In this document: one piece after another, positions 19,403 through 29,160 of the stretch | Layout: each line of letters begins with the position of its first letter | How positions within the stretch are numbered: position 1 is the first letter of the stretch | Source of the DNA: Cytophagales bacterium | GTDB lineage: Bacteria; Bacteroidota; Bacteroidia; Cytophagales; 172606-1 | NCBI GenBank assembly: GCA_030446715.1 | Contig: JAUJMU010000001.1 | Span: 411,297 to 475,296 of the forward strand | DNA length: 64,000 bases | Direction: 5' to 3' | Notes under the pieces: generated by a model | What the model was told of the DNA's origin: nothing | Databases searched by the model: none | Seen by the model: the letters and a program-made list of their open reading frames with translations, nothing else | Position numbers and translations under genes: made by a program

Positions 19403-20308
19403 ATGAAATACATTGTTAACCTGTGCTTTATCTTGATTATAGGTATTTCTACATCGTGTCAAAGACTTGCCAAAAAGCAGGATGCTGTTACCTATACAAT
19501 GAAAGACTACCTTGAAGTAGCAGAATATAATCGGAAAGCTGAGAAAGAATTTCAAGAAACCGGCATAGCCAGGTATCCCTACGTCATCGAGATCAGCAAA
19601 AGGAATAAGCACCTGACCTTCATAGGAACCCGTCACACCAGAGAAATAACCCGGCAAGCTGATAGCATTGACAACGCGTTCAGAAGACAGCAGCCTCAGA
19701 TTGCCCTCAATGAAGGGGGATCAGTTAAACAAATCTATACCAGCCGTAACGAAGCGATTCAGAAAAACGGTGAAACAGGACAGCTCAAATACTTATGTGA
19801 CAGTATTGGCATTCCCATGTTAAACGGGGATTTAAACCTGGCCAGTGAAGTAAAGGCGTTGTTTGAAAAACATGGCAGAAAAAATGTATTGCTTTACTTA
19901 GCCCATGAACGATTCTTGGACCTGTATATCCATAGTTGGATTGATACCACAGCCGGACTGGAAAAGTCCTACCAAAAAGAGTTTGTGGATTACCTGCAAA
20001 ACAATGGGGTCAAACTTAGAAAAGAAGAAAAACAATTCTCTTATATCAAGCAAGCATACCAGGACTACTTCAAGGAGCCCTTCAATATAAAAACGATTCC
20101 AACTGAAAAGTTCTACTTCCTCCATGATGCCGGAGAACTGACCCGGATCGGCCGAAGTTCAAAAGTGGTCAGAGACATTGGTTTGCTCAAGAAAATAGAA
20201 GAAGCGCTTGAATCGTATGATCGGGTATTTGTTGTATTTGGAGGTGCTCATGCTTTTGTCTTAGAACCCGCTTTGCATCAAGTCATGGAAAAGCAAAAAA
20301 ACCAATAA
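19403..20308 (+). CDS. Lipoprotein with TIKI/TraB-like fold signature
   Basis: 301 aa; lipobox IGISTSC; LTFIGTRHT ... ALNEGG ... VFVVFGGAHAF. Confidence 0.6.
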   Translation: MKYIVNLCFILIIGISTSCQRLAKKQDAVTYTMKDYLEVAEYNRKAEKEFQETGIARYPYVIEISKRNKHLTFIGTRHTREITRQADSIDNAFRRQQPQIALNEGGSVKQIYTSRNEAIQKNGETGQLKYLCDSIGIPMLNGDLNLASEVKALFEKHGRKNVLLYLAHERFLDLYIHSWIDTTAGLEKSYQKEFVDYLQNNGVKLRKEEKQFSYIKQAYQDYFKEPFNIKTIPTEKFYFLHDAGELTRIGRSSKVVRDIGLLKKIEEALESYDRVFVVFGGAHAFVLEPALHQVMEKQKNQ

Positions 20309-20384
20309 CGTCCTGAAACACTACTGCTTTGTAACCTTAATTATCACAACCTGTTTAGTACATTATTAGCTAAGTAGGTTGATA

Positions 20385-20505
20385 TTTTTCAGCCATCTTT
20401 CCTTACTGTCATTCCCGGAGGGAATCTTCGTGGTTTTGGGTAAACTTCGCCTTACACTACGAAGATTCCCTCCGGGAATGACAGTAAGGAAAGATGGCTG
20501 AAAAA
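20385..20505. repeat. Perfect inverted repeat, 47-bp arms, 27-nt loop
   Basis: tttttcagccatctttccttactgtcattcccggagggaatcttcgt and exact reverse complement. Confidence 0.95.
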
Positions 20506-20624
20506 AGAAAAAAAGGAACTGAAGTTCAGTTAAAATACCAGAAACAACTGTAGGGATAATGACAAAAAACACTTAAGATTAAATATCCAGCCATTCAGCC
20601 ATACAGCCATACACTCCCAACCCC

Positions 20625-20930
20625 CTGACTCCCCTGACCCTCTACCTCCTCACCGCCGCCTGCCTGTTCTGCCTGGGCCTGGCAGCCGTAATCACCCGGC
20701 GCAACGCCATTGTGGCGCTGATGGGCATCGAACTGATGCTGAACGGGGCTAACCTGAATCTGGTGGCCTTCAGCCGCTTTGATCCCGACCGCCTGCAGGG
20801 GCAGATGTTTGCCCTGTTTGTAATTGTGGTGGCCGCCGCCGAAGCAGCCGTGGCGCTGGCCATTCTGCTGAAGGTGTTTGGTTATTTCCGCACGGTCGAA
20901 CTGGATGAAGTGACCAGGCTGAAGGGATAG
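20625..20930 (+). CDS. nuoK: NADH-quinone oxidoreductase subunit K, apparently non-ATG start (CTG)
   Basis: LTPLTLYLLTAACLFCLGLAAVITRRNAIVALMGIELMLNGANLNLV; about 101 aa; no in-frame ATG before 20712. Confidence 0.8.
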   Translation: MTPLTLYLLTAACLFCLGLAAVITRRNAIVALMGIELMLNGANLNLVAFSRFDPDRLQGQMFALFVIVVAAAEAAVALAILLKVFGYFRTVELDEVTRLKG

Positions 20931-21086
20931 GCAGGCAACCGTCCGGATCAGGATGCCAGACCACAGACAGCAGAGTGACCAATTGTCTTACACCCAGGCA
21001 GTAGTGCGGGCAGGTTGGTTGTAAAAACACTATCTTTGCGGCTGCGTTTGCAATAGTTGGATAGATTTTTGTGCTGCGCTTCCCAA

Positions 21087-22163
21087 ATGAAACTTCTCGA
21101 CCGGTATATTCTGAAGAAATTTCTCTCGGCTTTCTTTTTCGTGGTGCTGGTGCTTATTTCCATTATCGTTGTAATTGATTTTACGGAAAAGAACGACGAC
21201 TTTATCAAGCGGAACGCCGATGCACATTCAATCATCTTTGATTACTACCTGAACTTCATTCCTTATTACGCCAACCTGCTGAGCCCGATCACAGTGTTCA
21301 TTGCCACGGTGTTCGTAACGGCCCAGCTGGCCTCCCGTACTGAGATCATCGCCATTCTGAGCAGTGGCGTGAGTTTCCGGCGGGTAATGGTGCCTTACCT
21401 GATTGGTTCTGCCATTATCGGCGGCATTATTTTTTATCTCAACGGCTGGGTAATTCCCGACGCCAATAAGGTGCGCGTAGAGTTTGAGAAAAAATACCTC
21501 AAAGACCAGTTCTACAACGTTGACCGTAACATTCACCGGAAGGTGGCGCCCGAACTGTATGCCTATATGGAAAGCTACGACAACTCCCGCGACGTCGGCT
21601 ACCGGTTTACGCTGGAGTGGATTGAGGGCACCGAACTCAGGAAAAAGATTGAAGCTGAACGGGTTGTCTGGCAACCCAATACCGAAAAATGGCGGCTGGA
21701 AGCTTACAAAACCCGCACATTCGACGGTATGAAGGAAACCTTTACCACCGGTAACTTCATAGACACTACCCTTAACATGAACCCCAGGGACTTTGGCAAT
21801 AACTACGCTCTGCATGAAACTTTTACCCTGCCGGAGCTGGACCGCTTCATTGCCCAACTCCGCGACCGGGGCGACGATGGGGTAGCCACCTATCTGATTG
21901 AGAAGTATGTTCGCTTTACCAGTCCGTTTGCGATGGTTATCCTGACGCTGATTGGCGTGATTGTATCGGCGCGGAAGGCGAGGGGAGGAGTGGGGCTGCA
22001 GATTGCCATTGGCTTCGTGCTGGCTTTTGTGTACATTCTGTTCTTCATCATGAGTAAAAGCGTGGCGCAGGTGGGTTCCCTCAATCCGATCCTGGCCGTC
22101 TGGCTGCCCAACATTGTCTTCAGCATCATCGGAACGGTTATGTACTTTACCGTACCACGGTGA
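21087..22163 (+). CDS. LptF/LptG family permease
   Basis: MKLLDRYILKKFLSAF; IDFTEKNDDF; YjgP/YjgQ topology. Confidence 0.88.
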   Translation: MKLLDRYILKKFLSAFFFVVLVLISIIVVIDFTEKNDDFIKRNADAHSIIFDYYLNFIPYYANLLSPITVFIATVFVTAQLASRTEIIAILSSGVSFRRVMVPYLIGSAIIGGIIFYLNGWVIPDANKVRVEFEKKYLKDQFYNVDRNIHRKVAPELYAYMESYDNSRDVGYRFTLEWIEGTELRKKIEAERVVWQPNTEKWRLEAYKTRTFDGMKETFTTGNFIDTTLNMNPRDFGNNYALHETFTLPELDRFIAQLRDRGDDGVATYLIEKYVRFTSPFAMVILTLIGVIVSARKARGGVGLQIAIGFVLAFVYILFFIMSKSVAQVGSLNPILAVWLPNIVFSIIGTVMYFTVPR

Positions 22164-22164
22164 G

Positions 22165-22253
22165 ATTTTAAATGTTTAATTTTGAATTTTAAATGAAGCT
22201 GACACCAACTCCTCTTTTCATCCAGCATTCAAAATTTAAATTTCAAAATTTCC
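22165..22253. repeat. Paired heptad-periodic arms (22165-22199 / 22219-22253)
   Basis: ATTTTAA ATGTTTA ATTTTGA ATTTTAA ATGAAGC ... CATCCAG CATTCAA AATTTAA ATTTCAA AATTTCC. Confidence 0.75.
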
Positions 22254-22254
22254 C

Positions 22255-23163
22255 TTGTCTTCTCCTGCCCCGAAAGATTACCTGCACCTCCACTTCATTG
22301 TCCTGATCTGGGGATTTACGGCCATACTGGGTCTGCTGATCTCCATCCCGGCAGTGGAGCTGGTCTTCTACCGGACGTTGCTGGCCTTTGGGCTGCTGGC
22401 GGGCGTGGTCAAAGCGCAGGGGAAAAGCTTCCGTTTGTCGCGGAAGCACCTGACGATTATGCTGGGCACGGGTGCGCTGATCAGTGCGCACTGGATCTTG
22501 TTTTTTGCGGCGGCGCGGGTGGCTACCGCCTCCGTCTGTCTGGCGGGAATGGCGACCTGCTCCCTTTGGACGGCCATTCTGGAACCCCTTTCGCAGCGTC
22601 GCCCCATTCGCGGAATCGAACTTTTCCTCGGCATATTGGTGGTAGCGGGACTTTATGTGATCTTTCATTTTGAATTTGACCACGCCCCTGGCCTCACCAT
22701 GGCCATTGCTTCGGCGATGCTGGCCTCCATTTTTACCATCATCAATGGCCGCTACACCCACCGCTACGAGGCTCAGGTAATTACGCTGTACGAAATGGGC
22801 GGCGCTTTCGTGAGTACTGCCCTGTTTTTGCCCTTTTACCGCACTACGCTGGCCGAAGGCGGGCAGCTGCAACTGGTTCCGGTGGCTACCGACTGGCTGT
22901 ACATTGCTCTGCTGGCCGGTGTCTGCACGGTGTACGCCTACTCGGCGGCAGTGCAGCTGATGAAGAAGTTCTCAGCTTTTGCCATCAACCTGACCGTCAA
23001 CCTGGAGCCGGTGTACGGCATTGTACTGGCCTTCCTTTTTTTCGGTGAAAAGGAAAGAATGACACCCGGCTTCTACCTTGGCACGCTGGTGATTCTGCTG
23101 GCCGTGCTGGCCTACCCGGCCCTCAACCGCTGGAAAGCAACCGGTACGCTGATCAGGAATTAG
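22255..23163 (+). CDS. DMT/EamA family transporter
   Basis: 302 aa, ten hydrophobic segments, TTG start directly after the repeat. Confidence 0.82.
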   Translation: MSSPAPKDYLHLHFIVLIWGFTAILGLLISIPAVELVFYRTLLAFGLLAGVVKAQGKSFRLSRKHLTIMLGTGALISAHWILFFAAARVATASVCLAGMATCSLWTAILEPLSQRRPIRGIELFLGILVVAGLYVIFHFEFDHAPGLTMAIASAMLASIFTIINGRYTHRYEAQVITLYEMGGAFVSTALFLPFYRTTLAEGGQLQLVPVATDWLYIALLAGVCTVYAYSAAVQLMKKFSAFAINLTVNLEPVYGIVLAFLFFGEKERMTPGFYLGTLVILLAVLAYPALNRWKATGTLIRN

Positions 23164-23238
23164 TTATCAATGCCTGGTTTTTCAGAAGTCAGCGCACCGT
23201 CAGTCAAACTGCCGTATTATGCTGAACTGGCTGACTTT

Positions 23239-24162
23239 TCAGGATCCTGGTCTTTCCGGGTTATTCATCAGCCTTACACCAAACCGGCGGTACCCCAGCC
23301 AAAGCACCCATCCCAACACCAGCAACGACCACAGCCGGATTGTTACCACCAGCAGGACCTCCATCATCTTCCATCCGCCGAGCCAGGCTGCTGCCAGCTT
23401 TGCTGCCAATCCGGGCTGCCAGTCAGGTGGGTTGACCGGAGTTTGAATTTTCTCCTGAACACCGGTGATGGGCTGGTAAATGCCCAGTTTTACCGTACTG
23501 TACCTCACCTGATCGGCAAGTGCCAGATTCCGGATGGTTCGTCCGTCGGTTTCCTGCTGGAGGGCCAGCCGGCTGTTTTCTCCTTTCAGGGTTTCCTCCA
23601 GTTTGCGGCCCCGGCTGTTGATGGCTCCCTCGTACCGTTTTTCAGCGTCCGCTGCGCGGTCGGTCCGGAGTTTATTCTCCAGAAGTTGCAGACTCACCTC
23701 ATCAGCATTCACAATGCGGTAATCCAGAAACAGCACCTGCCGCCCCAGTTCCCGCAGCAGACTGTCGAGGTTTTGGTTGGGTACGCGCAGGGAAAGGTTG
23801 TTTTCTACCCGATACTCGGAGGTTTTGAGCAGGGAGTCGGGGGCAATCTGCACGGTGTGGCTACTGACCACGGAGCTGGAGAGGTGATTGCTGGTAATAA
23901 ATCCGCCGTACTTACCCGCCAGGTCCTCTATGGTGTGCGTAGTCCGGGTCACGTCCTGCACCCTGAATTTAAGATCGGCGGTACGGATAAACTGCCGGCC
24001 GGAAGCCTCCTGGGCCGGAACAGCCGCTGTGGTGTCGGCGGCGGTGTAATTAATGCTGCTGTTTTCCCGAACAGCTTCGGATTCGTGCCGGCTGCTGCAC
24101 CCGACACAAAGGCAGGCCAGTACTGCCCATACAGGCAGAAGGAGATCAGACATTTTGCGCAT
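23239..24162 (-). CDS. DUF4349 domain-containing lipoprotein
   Basis: 307 aa; lipobox CLCVGCSS; FIRTADLKFRVQDV; C-terminal TM. Confidence 0.8.
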   Translation of the reverse strand: MRKMSDLLLPVWAVLACLCVGCSSRHESEAVRENSSINYTAADTTAAVPAQEASGRQFIRTADLKFRVQDVTRTTHTIEDLAGKYGGFITSNHLSSSVVSSHTVQIAPDSLLKTSEYRVENNLSLRVPNQNLDSLLRELGRQVLFLDYRIVNADEVSLQLLENKLRTDRAADAEKRYEGAINSRGRKLEETLKGENSRLALQQETDGRTIRNLALADQVRYSTVKLGIYQPITGVQEKIQTPVNPPDWQPGLAAKLAAAWLGGWKMMEVLLVVTIRLWSLLVLGWVLWLGYRRFGVRLMNNPERPGS

Positions 24163-24504
24163 GGCAAAGTCAGTTTAAGAAGGTGAAGAATAGTCAGAAA
24201 GGCAGGCCTGCCAATGTGCGCTTGATACAGCGCAAGGCAAAAGGTAACCTGATATTTTTATAGGGAAAGGGCTGGATAACGGCTGCTGGCAGCTATTGAT
24301 GGGTCAAATCTGCCACCAAACCAATTTTTTCATGAAAATAATAACCAAAACTAGCCTTCCGCACGTAATTGGTTGGAAGCATTTCCAGTTTTTTCTGAAA
24401 ATCTTCCAAATCAGTACTCAGAAAGGCGGAATCGCGGTAAGCACCCTATAAAGCCCTTAAAATCTGAAAATGTGTTTTATATTTAAAAAGAAAGGACTCT
24501 TCGT

Positions 24505-25659
24505 ATGCTAGCTATGAGTTACCGGGGACCCCAGCGGGTCCGGATTGATCAAAAGCCCATGCCCGAAATACTGCACCCCCAGGATGCTATTGTGCGCGTA
24601 ACCCGCTCCTGTATCTGCGGGTCTGACCTCCATTTGTACAACGGCAATGTGCCCGACACCCGGGTGGGGGAGACGTTCGGGCACGAATTCATCGGCGTGG
24701 TGGAAGAAATCGGCCCCGACGTGCATAAGCTGAAAGTAGGCGATCAGGTGATTGTGCCCTTCAACATTGCGTGCGGAGAGTGTACCTTCTGCAAGCAGGA
24801 GCTGTACGGCAACTGCCACGAATCGAATCCGCAGGCCACGGCAGTAGGCGGCATTTTTGGTTATTCACACATCGCCGGCGGGTACAATGGCGGGCAGGCG
24901 GAATATGTCCGCGTACCTTACGCCAACGTAGGGCCGACCGTTATACCAGACTGGATGCACCCGGATGATGCAGTACTGCTGACCGACGTAGTGCCTACCG
25001 GTTACCAGGCGGCAGAAATGGGCGGTATTCAGAAGGGCGATACCGTAGCCGTGTTCGGAGCCGGCCCGGTGGGCATCATGGCCGCCCGGAGTGCCTGGCT
25101 GTTTGGGGCAGGACGCGTAATTGTATTTGATCAGGAGGAGTACCGGCTTGATTTTGTGCGGAAATTTGCCCAGTGCGAAGCCTACAACTTTAAATCTATA
25201 GAAGACCCGGTCGTCTTCATGAAAAAAACAACGGATTCGCTGGGAGCCGATGTTTGCATTGATGCGGTAGGAGCGGAAGCAGCCGGCAGTGCCATGCAAA
25301 CCATTACCGGTAGAAAGCTACTGCTGCAGGCAGGTTCTTCCACGGCGCTGCAGTGGGCCATCAATTCGGCGAAAAAAGGAGGAATTGTATCCATAGTCGG
25401 CATATACGGACCTACGGGCAATCTGGTGCCGATCGGCAACGTGGTCAACAAGGGTTTGACCATCCGGGCCAACCAGGCCTCCGTCAAACGGCTGCTGCCA
25501 AGATTGATCGAACACATCAGGAACGGTGTACTCAGCCCCCGGCAATTGATTACGCACCACATACCGCTGGAAGAAATTTCCGACGCGTATCGCATTTTTT
25601 CCGACAAGCTGGATAACTGCATCAAACCTGTTCTTATTCCCCCATCCGCCAGAATCTAA
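24505..25659 (+). CDS. Zinc-dependent alcohol dehydrogenase
   Basis: 384 aa; GHEFIGVVEEIG, ACGECTFCKQELYGNC, GAGPVGIMAA. Confidence 0.9.
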   Translation: MLAMSYRGPQRVRIDQKPMPEILHPQDAIVRVTRSCICGSDLHLYNGNVPDTRVGETFGHEFIGVVEEIGPDVHKLKVGDQVIVPFNIACGECTFCKQELYGNCHESNPQATAVGGIFGYSHIAGGYNGGQAEYVRVPYANVGPTVIPDWMHPDDAVLLTDVVPTGYQAAEMGGIQKGDTVAVFGAGPVGIMAARSAWLFGAGRVIVFDQEEYRLDFVRKFAQCEAYNFKSIEDPVVFMKKTTDSLGADVCIDAVGAEAAGSAMQTITGRKLLLQAGSSTALQWAINSAKKGGIVSIVGIYGPTGNLVPIGNVVNKGLTIRANQASVKRLLPRLIEHIRNGVLSPRQLITHHIPLEEISDAYRIFSDKLDNCIKPVLIPPSARI

Positions 25660-25672
25660 ACAAAGAACGAAC

Positions 25673-26170
25673 ATGGAAAACCAGGAAAAAGATTATTCAC
25701 ATATCAAGGGCTGGGGCATAGATGCTGATCCGAAAAACGACCCCACCTACCCGATGAGAAAACGCTCCAACGACGAGCACAACGGCTACGGCTGGAAAAG
25801 GCCTCCCCAGCAGCCGATAGACATAGAGGTGCTGCATTCCAACGAACGGCCCAATGTAACGGCCGTGTTTGGCACCTCTGCACCGCCCTCCGGCCTGAGC
25901 GGCATGATCCGCCGGTACGCTTTCAGATACGGTGAGGGCAGCTTTGCCCACTGGCTGCCTTTGCTCATGGCCGACCGGGTCAATGTAGTCGAAGGCATTC
26001 TGGATGACTTCAGGCGCGGCCGTGTTCCCAATATTTTTGCCGAACGGGGCGGAAAAGCGGAGTGGAAGCACAACCCGAAGGGAATGGTGCAGAAAGTGGC
26101 AATCGGCGTAGTCGTCGTAACGGCGGTGGTAGCCCTGCTGTCGCGCAGGAGCCGGAGTTCAGAAAGCTGA
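25673..26170 (+). CDS. Conserved hypothetical protein with C-terminal TM
   Basis: 165 aa immediately downstream of ADH. Confidence 0.65.
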   Translation: MENQEKDYSHIKGWGIDADPKNDPTYPMRKRSNDEHNGYGWKRPPQQPIDIEVLHSNERPNVTAVFGTSAPPSGLSGMIRRYAFRYGEGSFAHWLPLLMADRVNVVEGILDDFRRGRVPNIFAERGGKAEWKHNPKGMVQKVAIGVVVVTAVVALLSRRSRSSES

Positions 26171-26201
26171 TAAGTCAGGGAAGTTCTCTGCTTATATGGC
26201 A

Positions 26202-26237
26202 GCAAAAGCCCGGGCAAAAATTTGTCCGGGCTTTTGC
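26202..26237. terminator. Terminator hairpin
   Basis: gcaaaagcccgggcaaaaatttgtccgggcttttgc. Confidence 0.75.
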
Positions 26238-26281
26238 GTGTAAAAAAGTGAGTATATAAGGGCCACATGTACGGCCGTAAT

Positions 26282-27577
26282 TCACGAAATCTTCGGGTAC
26301 TCCCACGACCCACGGTAGGCGCGGCTGAGCAGCTTGCTGGCTTCGGCGTCGTTGGGAATGATCTCTTTCTCACCGTCCCAGCTAATGCTGCGGCCGAGCT
26401 TATAAGAGAGCATGCCCAGCAGGCTCATGGCCGTGGACCGGTGGCCTGTCTCAATGTCGCACACGGGCAGCCGGTTGGTTTTGACTGAAGTCAGAAAATC
26501 CGTCCAAAGCTCCCGGATGTTCTGGTCGTCGGGCTTGTTGAGCTTTGCCGGTTCGTGAATGGTCTGCTTCTTCTTGTCCGAGGGGTAGAACGTCCAGCCT
26601 TCCTGCCAGCCCATGTGAAAGGTGCCTTCCGTACCGTAAAAGTAGCAGCCCACGTTTTCGCCTTTCTCGGCGTTGTTGCCCGCAAACATCCGGTGCTCCC
26701 AGCTCACGGTAAAGTCTTCAAACTGATACGTGGCCACCTGATGGTCAGGCGCATCGGTACTGTCGCGGCGGATGGCCCGGCCGCCAGTGGAGAATATCTT
26801 CTTCGGATGCTTTTCTTCCGTCCACCAAAGTATCTGATCCAGCCAGTGAATACCCCAGTCGCCAAGCATGCCGTTGGCGTAGTCCAGGTACTGCCGGAAT
26901 CCGCGGGGGTGCATTTTGGTATTGTATGGCCTAAGCGGCGCCGGGCCGCACCACATATCCCAATCCAGTCCTTTGGGGGTCTCCGAATCGGGTACTACCT
27001 CGCCGGGGCCGCCGCCGTAATGCACAAAGGCCCGTACCATGCCGATTTTGCCGGCCTTGCCCGATTTCAGAAACTCCATGCCCGAAACGTTGTGCGGCGA
27101 GATACGGCGGTGCGTCCCTACCTGCACCATCTTGCCATGTTTGCGGGCGGCATTCACCATAGCCCTCCCCTCCATCACCGTGTGGCTGATGGGCTTTTCC
27201 ACGTACACGTGCGCCCCCTGCTGCACGGCGGCAATGGTAATCAGCGGATGCCAGTGGTCGGGCGTAGCCACAATCACAATTTCGGGCTTTTCCCGGCTGA
27301 GCAACTCCCGGTAGTCGCCGTAGATCTTCGGCTTGTCGCCGTTGAGTCTGGTCACTTCAGCGGCGGCCGGTACCAGATAATTATGGTCTACATCACAGAG
27401 GGCAACAACTTTGGATTCGCCGGCCTGCATGGCCTCCCGCAGGATGTTCATGCCCCACCAGCCGGTGCCGATCAGGGCGGTGCGGTATCTGGTGGTGCGG
27501 CTAAGGGCAGGCATCAGGGGTAAGGCAGAAAAAACAGTGCTTGCAGCGGTTGCTTTTACAAATTCACGGCGATTCAT
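26282..27577 (-). CDS. Gfo/Idh/MocA family oxidoreductase, Tat-type signal
   Basis: MNRREFVKATAAS; YVEKPISHTVMEG. Confidence 0.88.
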   Translation of the reverse strand: MNRREFVKATAASTVFSALPLMPALSRTTRYRTALIGTGWWGMNILREAMQAGESKVVALCDVDHNYLVPAAAEVTRLNGDKPKIYGDYRELLSREKPEIVIVATPDHWHPLITIAAVQQGAHVYVEKPISHTVMEGRAMVNAARKHGKMVQVGTHRRISPHNVSGMEFLKSGKAGKIGMVRAFVHYGGGPGEVVPDSETPKGLDWDMWCGPAPLRPYNTKMHPRGFRQYLDYANGMLGDWGIHWLDQILWWTEEKHPKKIFSTGGRAIRRDSTDAPDHQVATYQFEDFTVSWEHRMFAGNNAEKGENVGCYFYGTEGTFHMGWQEGWTFYPSDKKKQTIHEPAKLNKPDDQNIRELWTDFLTSVKTNRLPVCDIETGHRSTAMSLLGMLSYKLGRSISWDGEKEIIPNDAEASKLLSRAYRGSWEYPKIS

Positions 27578-27716
27578 GATCGTGTTTCCGGGGTTATAGT
27601 AGCTAAAGAAATGAATTTTACGGAAATATGGCCTAAAATGCAATGTTTCGCGTATAGAGGTTATATTTTATCCTGAATCCGGTAATTTTCACGATTATCC
27701 AGCCAGCCCGTTCTCA

Positions 27717-28871
27717 ATGAAACTCCTCCGGGGTTACCTCCTGCTATTCTACCTGCCGGTAATATACCTGCTCCTGACCTCCGGACCGGCCTTTGCCCAG
27801 GAAGGCAGGTTCTGGCGATGGGCCAAACGGACGGCGGTCCGGTTTTCGGGCGACTCCCTTCCTCCGGAGAAGCCACGGTTCCTGGTCTACCCTACCCTTG
27901 CCTACTCTCCGGAAACGAGTCTGGAACTGGGCTTTTCGTCGCTGCTGCTTTACCACGCCAAAAAGGACATACGGAACCGGCTCAGCGAGGTGCAGGCATT
28001 TACCTTTATCACATTCAAGGGACAATATGGCCTCTGGTTTGATCACGCCCTGTATGGCAACCAGGACAAGTGGTTTTTTCTGGGCAGGCTGCGTTTTCAG
28101 CGGTTTCCGCTGCTGTACTTCGGCATCGGCCCCAATACCACCGAAGAAAATCCGGCAGTGATCGACGCCAGCTACATCCTGATCCGCGAAAGGGTGCTGC
28201 GTAAAATTGCCAACAACTTCTTCGGCGGGGTTGAGTTTGACTTTCAGCGCCTGGGCGGGGTGGATTTCCGGCAACCCGCTGAAAATCCCCATGCCTTGCC
28301 ACGGGGCAGTGAAGGGTCGGCTAATTTCGGTATTGGCACCGGTCTGGTGTACGACAACCGGCACAACGTGCTCAATGTCCGCAAGGGTTTCTTCAGTGAA
28401 CTGGCCTACCTGAACTACAACCGGCGCTGGGGCAGCGCATTTAACTTTCAAAATATAAATTTTGATTCACGCTACTACCATCCCTTCGGCAAGCAGGTGC
28501 TGGCGCTGCAAATGACCGGCAGCTTCGTATCCGGCGACGTACCTTTCAATCAACTGGCGCTGGTGGGCGGCGAAACCATCATGCGGGGTTACTACCTGGG
28601 CCGCTACCGCGACAAAAGCTACGTGGCGGCGCAGGCCGAATACCGCTGGCTGCCCTTTCCATTCAGCAAGCGGTTCGGCGGTGTGGCATTTGCGTCAGTG
28701 GGCACGGTGGCTCCGTCGCCCCGGCAGTTTCAGTTCCGGAATCTGCTGCCTACCGGCGGAGCAGGACTCCGTTACCTGCTGTTTGCCAAAAAAGACATCT
28801 TCCTGCGGTTCGACGTCGGATTTACGCCCGAAGGACCCGGCTTCTACATCTTTACCGGCGAAGCGTTTTAA
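27717..28871 (+). CDS. BamA/TamA family outer membrane beta-barrel protein
   Basis: 384 aa; GIGTGLVYDNRHNVLNVRKGFF; ALVGGETIMRGYYLGRYRD. Confidence 0.8.
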   Translation: MKLLRGYLLLFYLPVIYLLLTSGPAFAQEGRFWRWAKRTAVRFSGDSLPPEKPRFLVYPTLAYSPETSLELGFSSLLLYHAKKDIRNRLSEVQAFTFITFKGQYGLWFDHALYGNQDKWFFLGRLRFQRFPLLYFGIGPNTTEENPAVIDASYILIRERVLRKIANNFFGGVEFDFQRLGGVDFRQPAENPHALPRGSEGSANFGIGTGLVYDNRHNVLNVRKGFFSELAYLNYNRRWGSAFNFQNINFDSRYYHPFGKQVLALQMTGSFVSGDVPFNQLALVGGETIMRGYYLGRYRDKSYVAAQAEYRWLPFPFSKRFGGVAFASVGTVAPSPRQFQFRNLLPTGGAGLRYLLFAKKDIFLRFDVGFTPEGPGFYIFTGEAF

Positions 28872-28875
28872 GATA

Positions 28876-29158
28876 GACGGGAGACAGAAGATGTAAGACA
28901 GGAGAGTAAATACATCAGGACTTTCTCAAAAGTGGTCAGTGTGACACTGGCCACGGTCCGGCCGATACCCACCACGGTCACGTGTAGGGTATGGACCGCC
29001 GTTTGTGTCTCACAAACGGCAACCCGGAAGCGTTTTGAGAAAGTCCTGTACATGCACATGGACATTGTCCGGTGAAGCTCAATAACGGAATCAGGCCGCA
29101 CCCGACCCGAGCTGAGACTGCGCGTCTTCCGGTCTCTTGTCTTACATCTTCCTCTTCT
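28876..29158. repeat. Paired heptad-periodic arms (28876-28910 / 29124-29158)
   Basis: GACGGGA GACAGAA GATGTAA GACAGGA GAGTAAA ... GTCTTCC GGTCTCT TGTCTTA CATCTTC CTCTTCT. Confidence 0.75.
28916..29048. mobile_element. MITE-like element, 16-bp perfect TIRs, internal hairpins, 5-bp TSD (TACAT)
   Basis: caggactttctcaaaa ... ttttgagaaagtcctg; tacat at 28911-28915 and 29049-29053. Confidence 0.75.
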
Positions 29159-29160
29159 CA

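Larger units (their letters stand above)
19348..20619. mobile_element. Insert between nuoJ and nuoK bounded by degenerate inverted octad arrays
   Basis: ggttgaatggctgagctg (19346-) versus CAGCCATT CAGCCATA CAGCCATA CACTCCCA (20588-20619); encloses an A/T-richer gene and a 47-bp palindrome. Confidence 0.5.
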
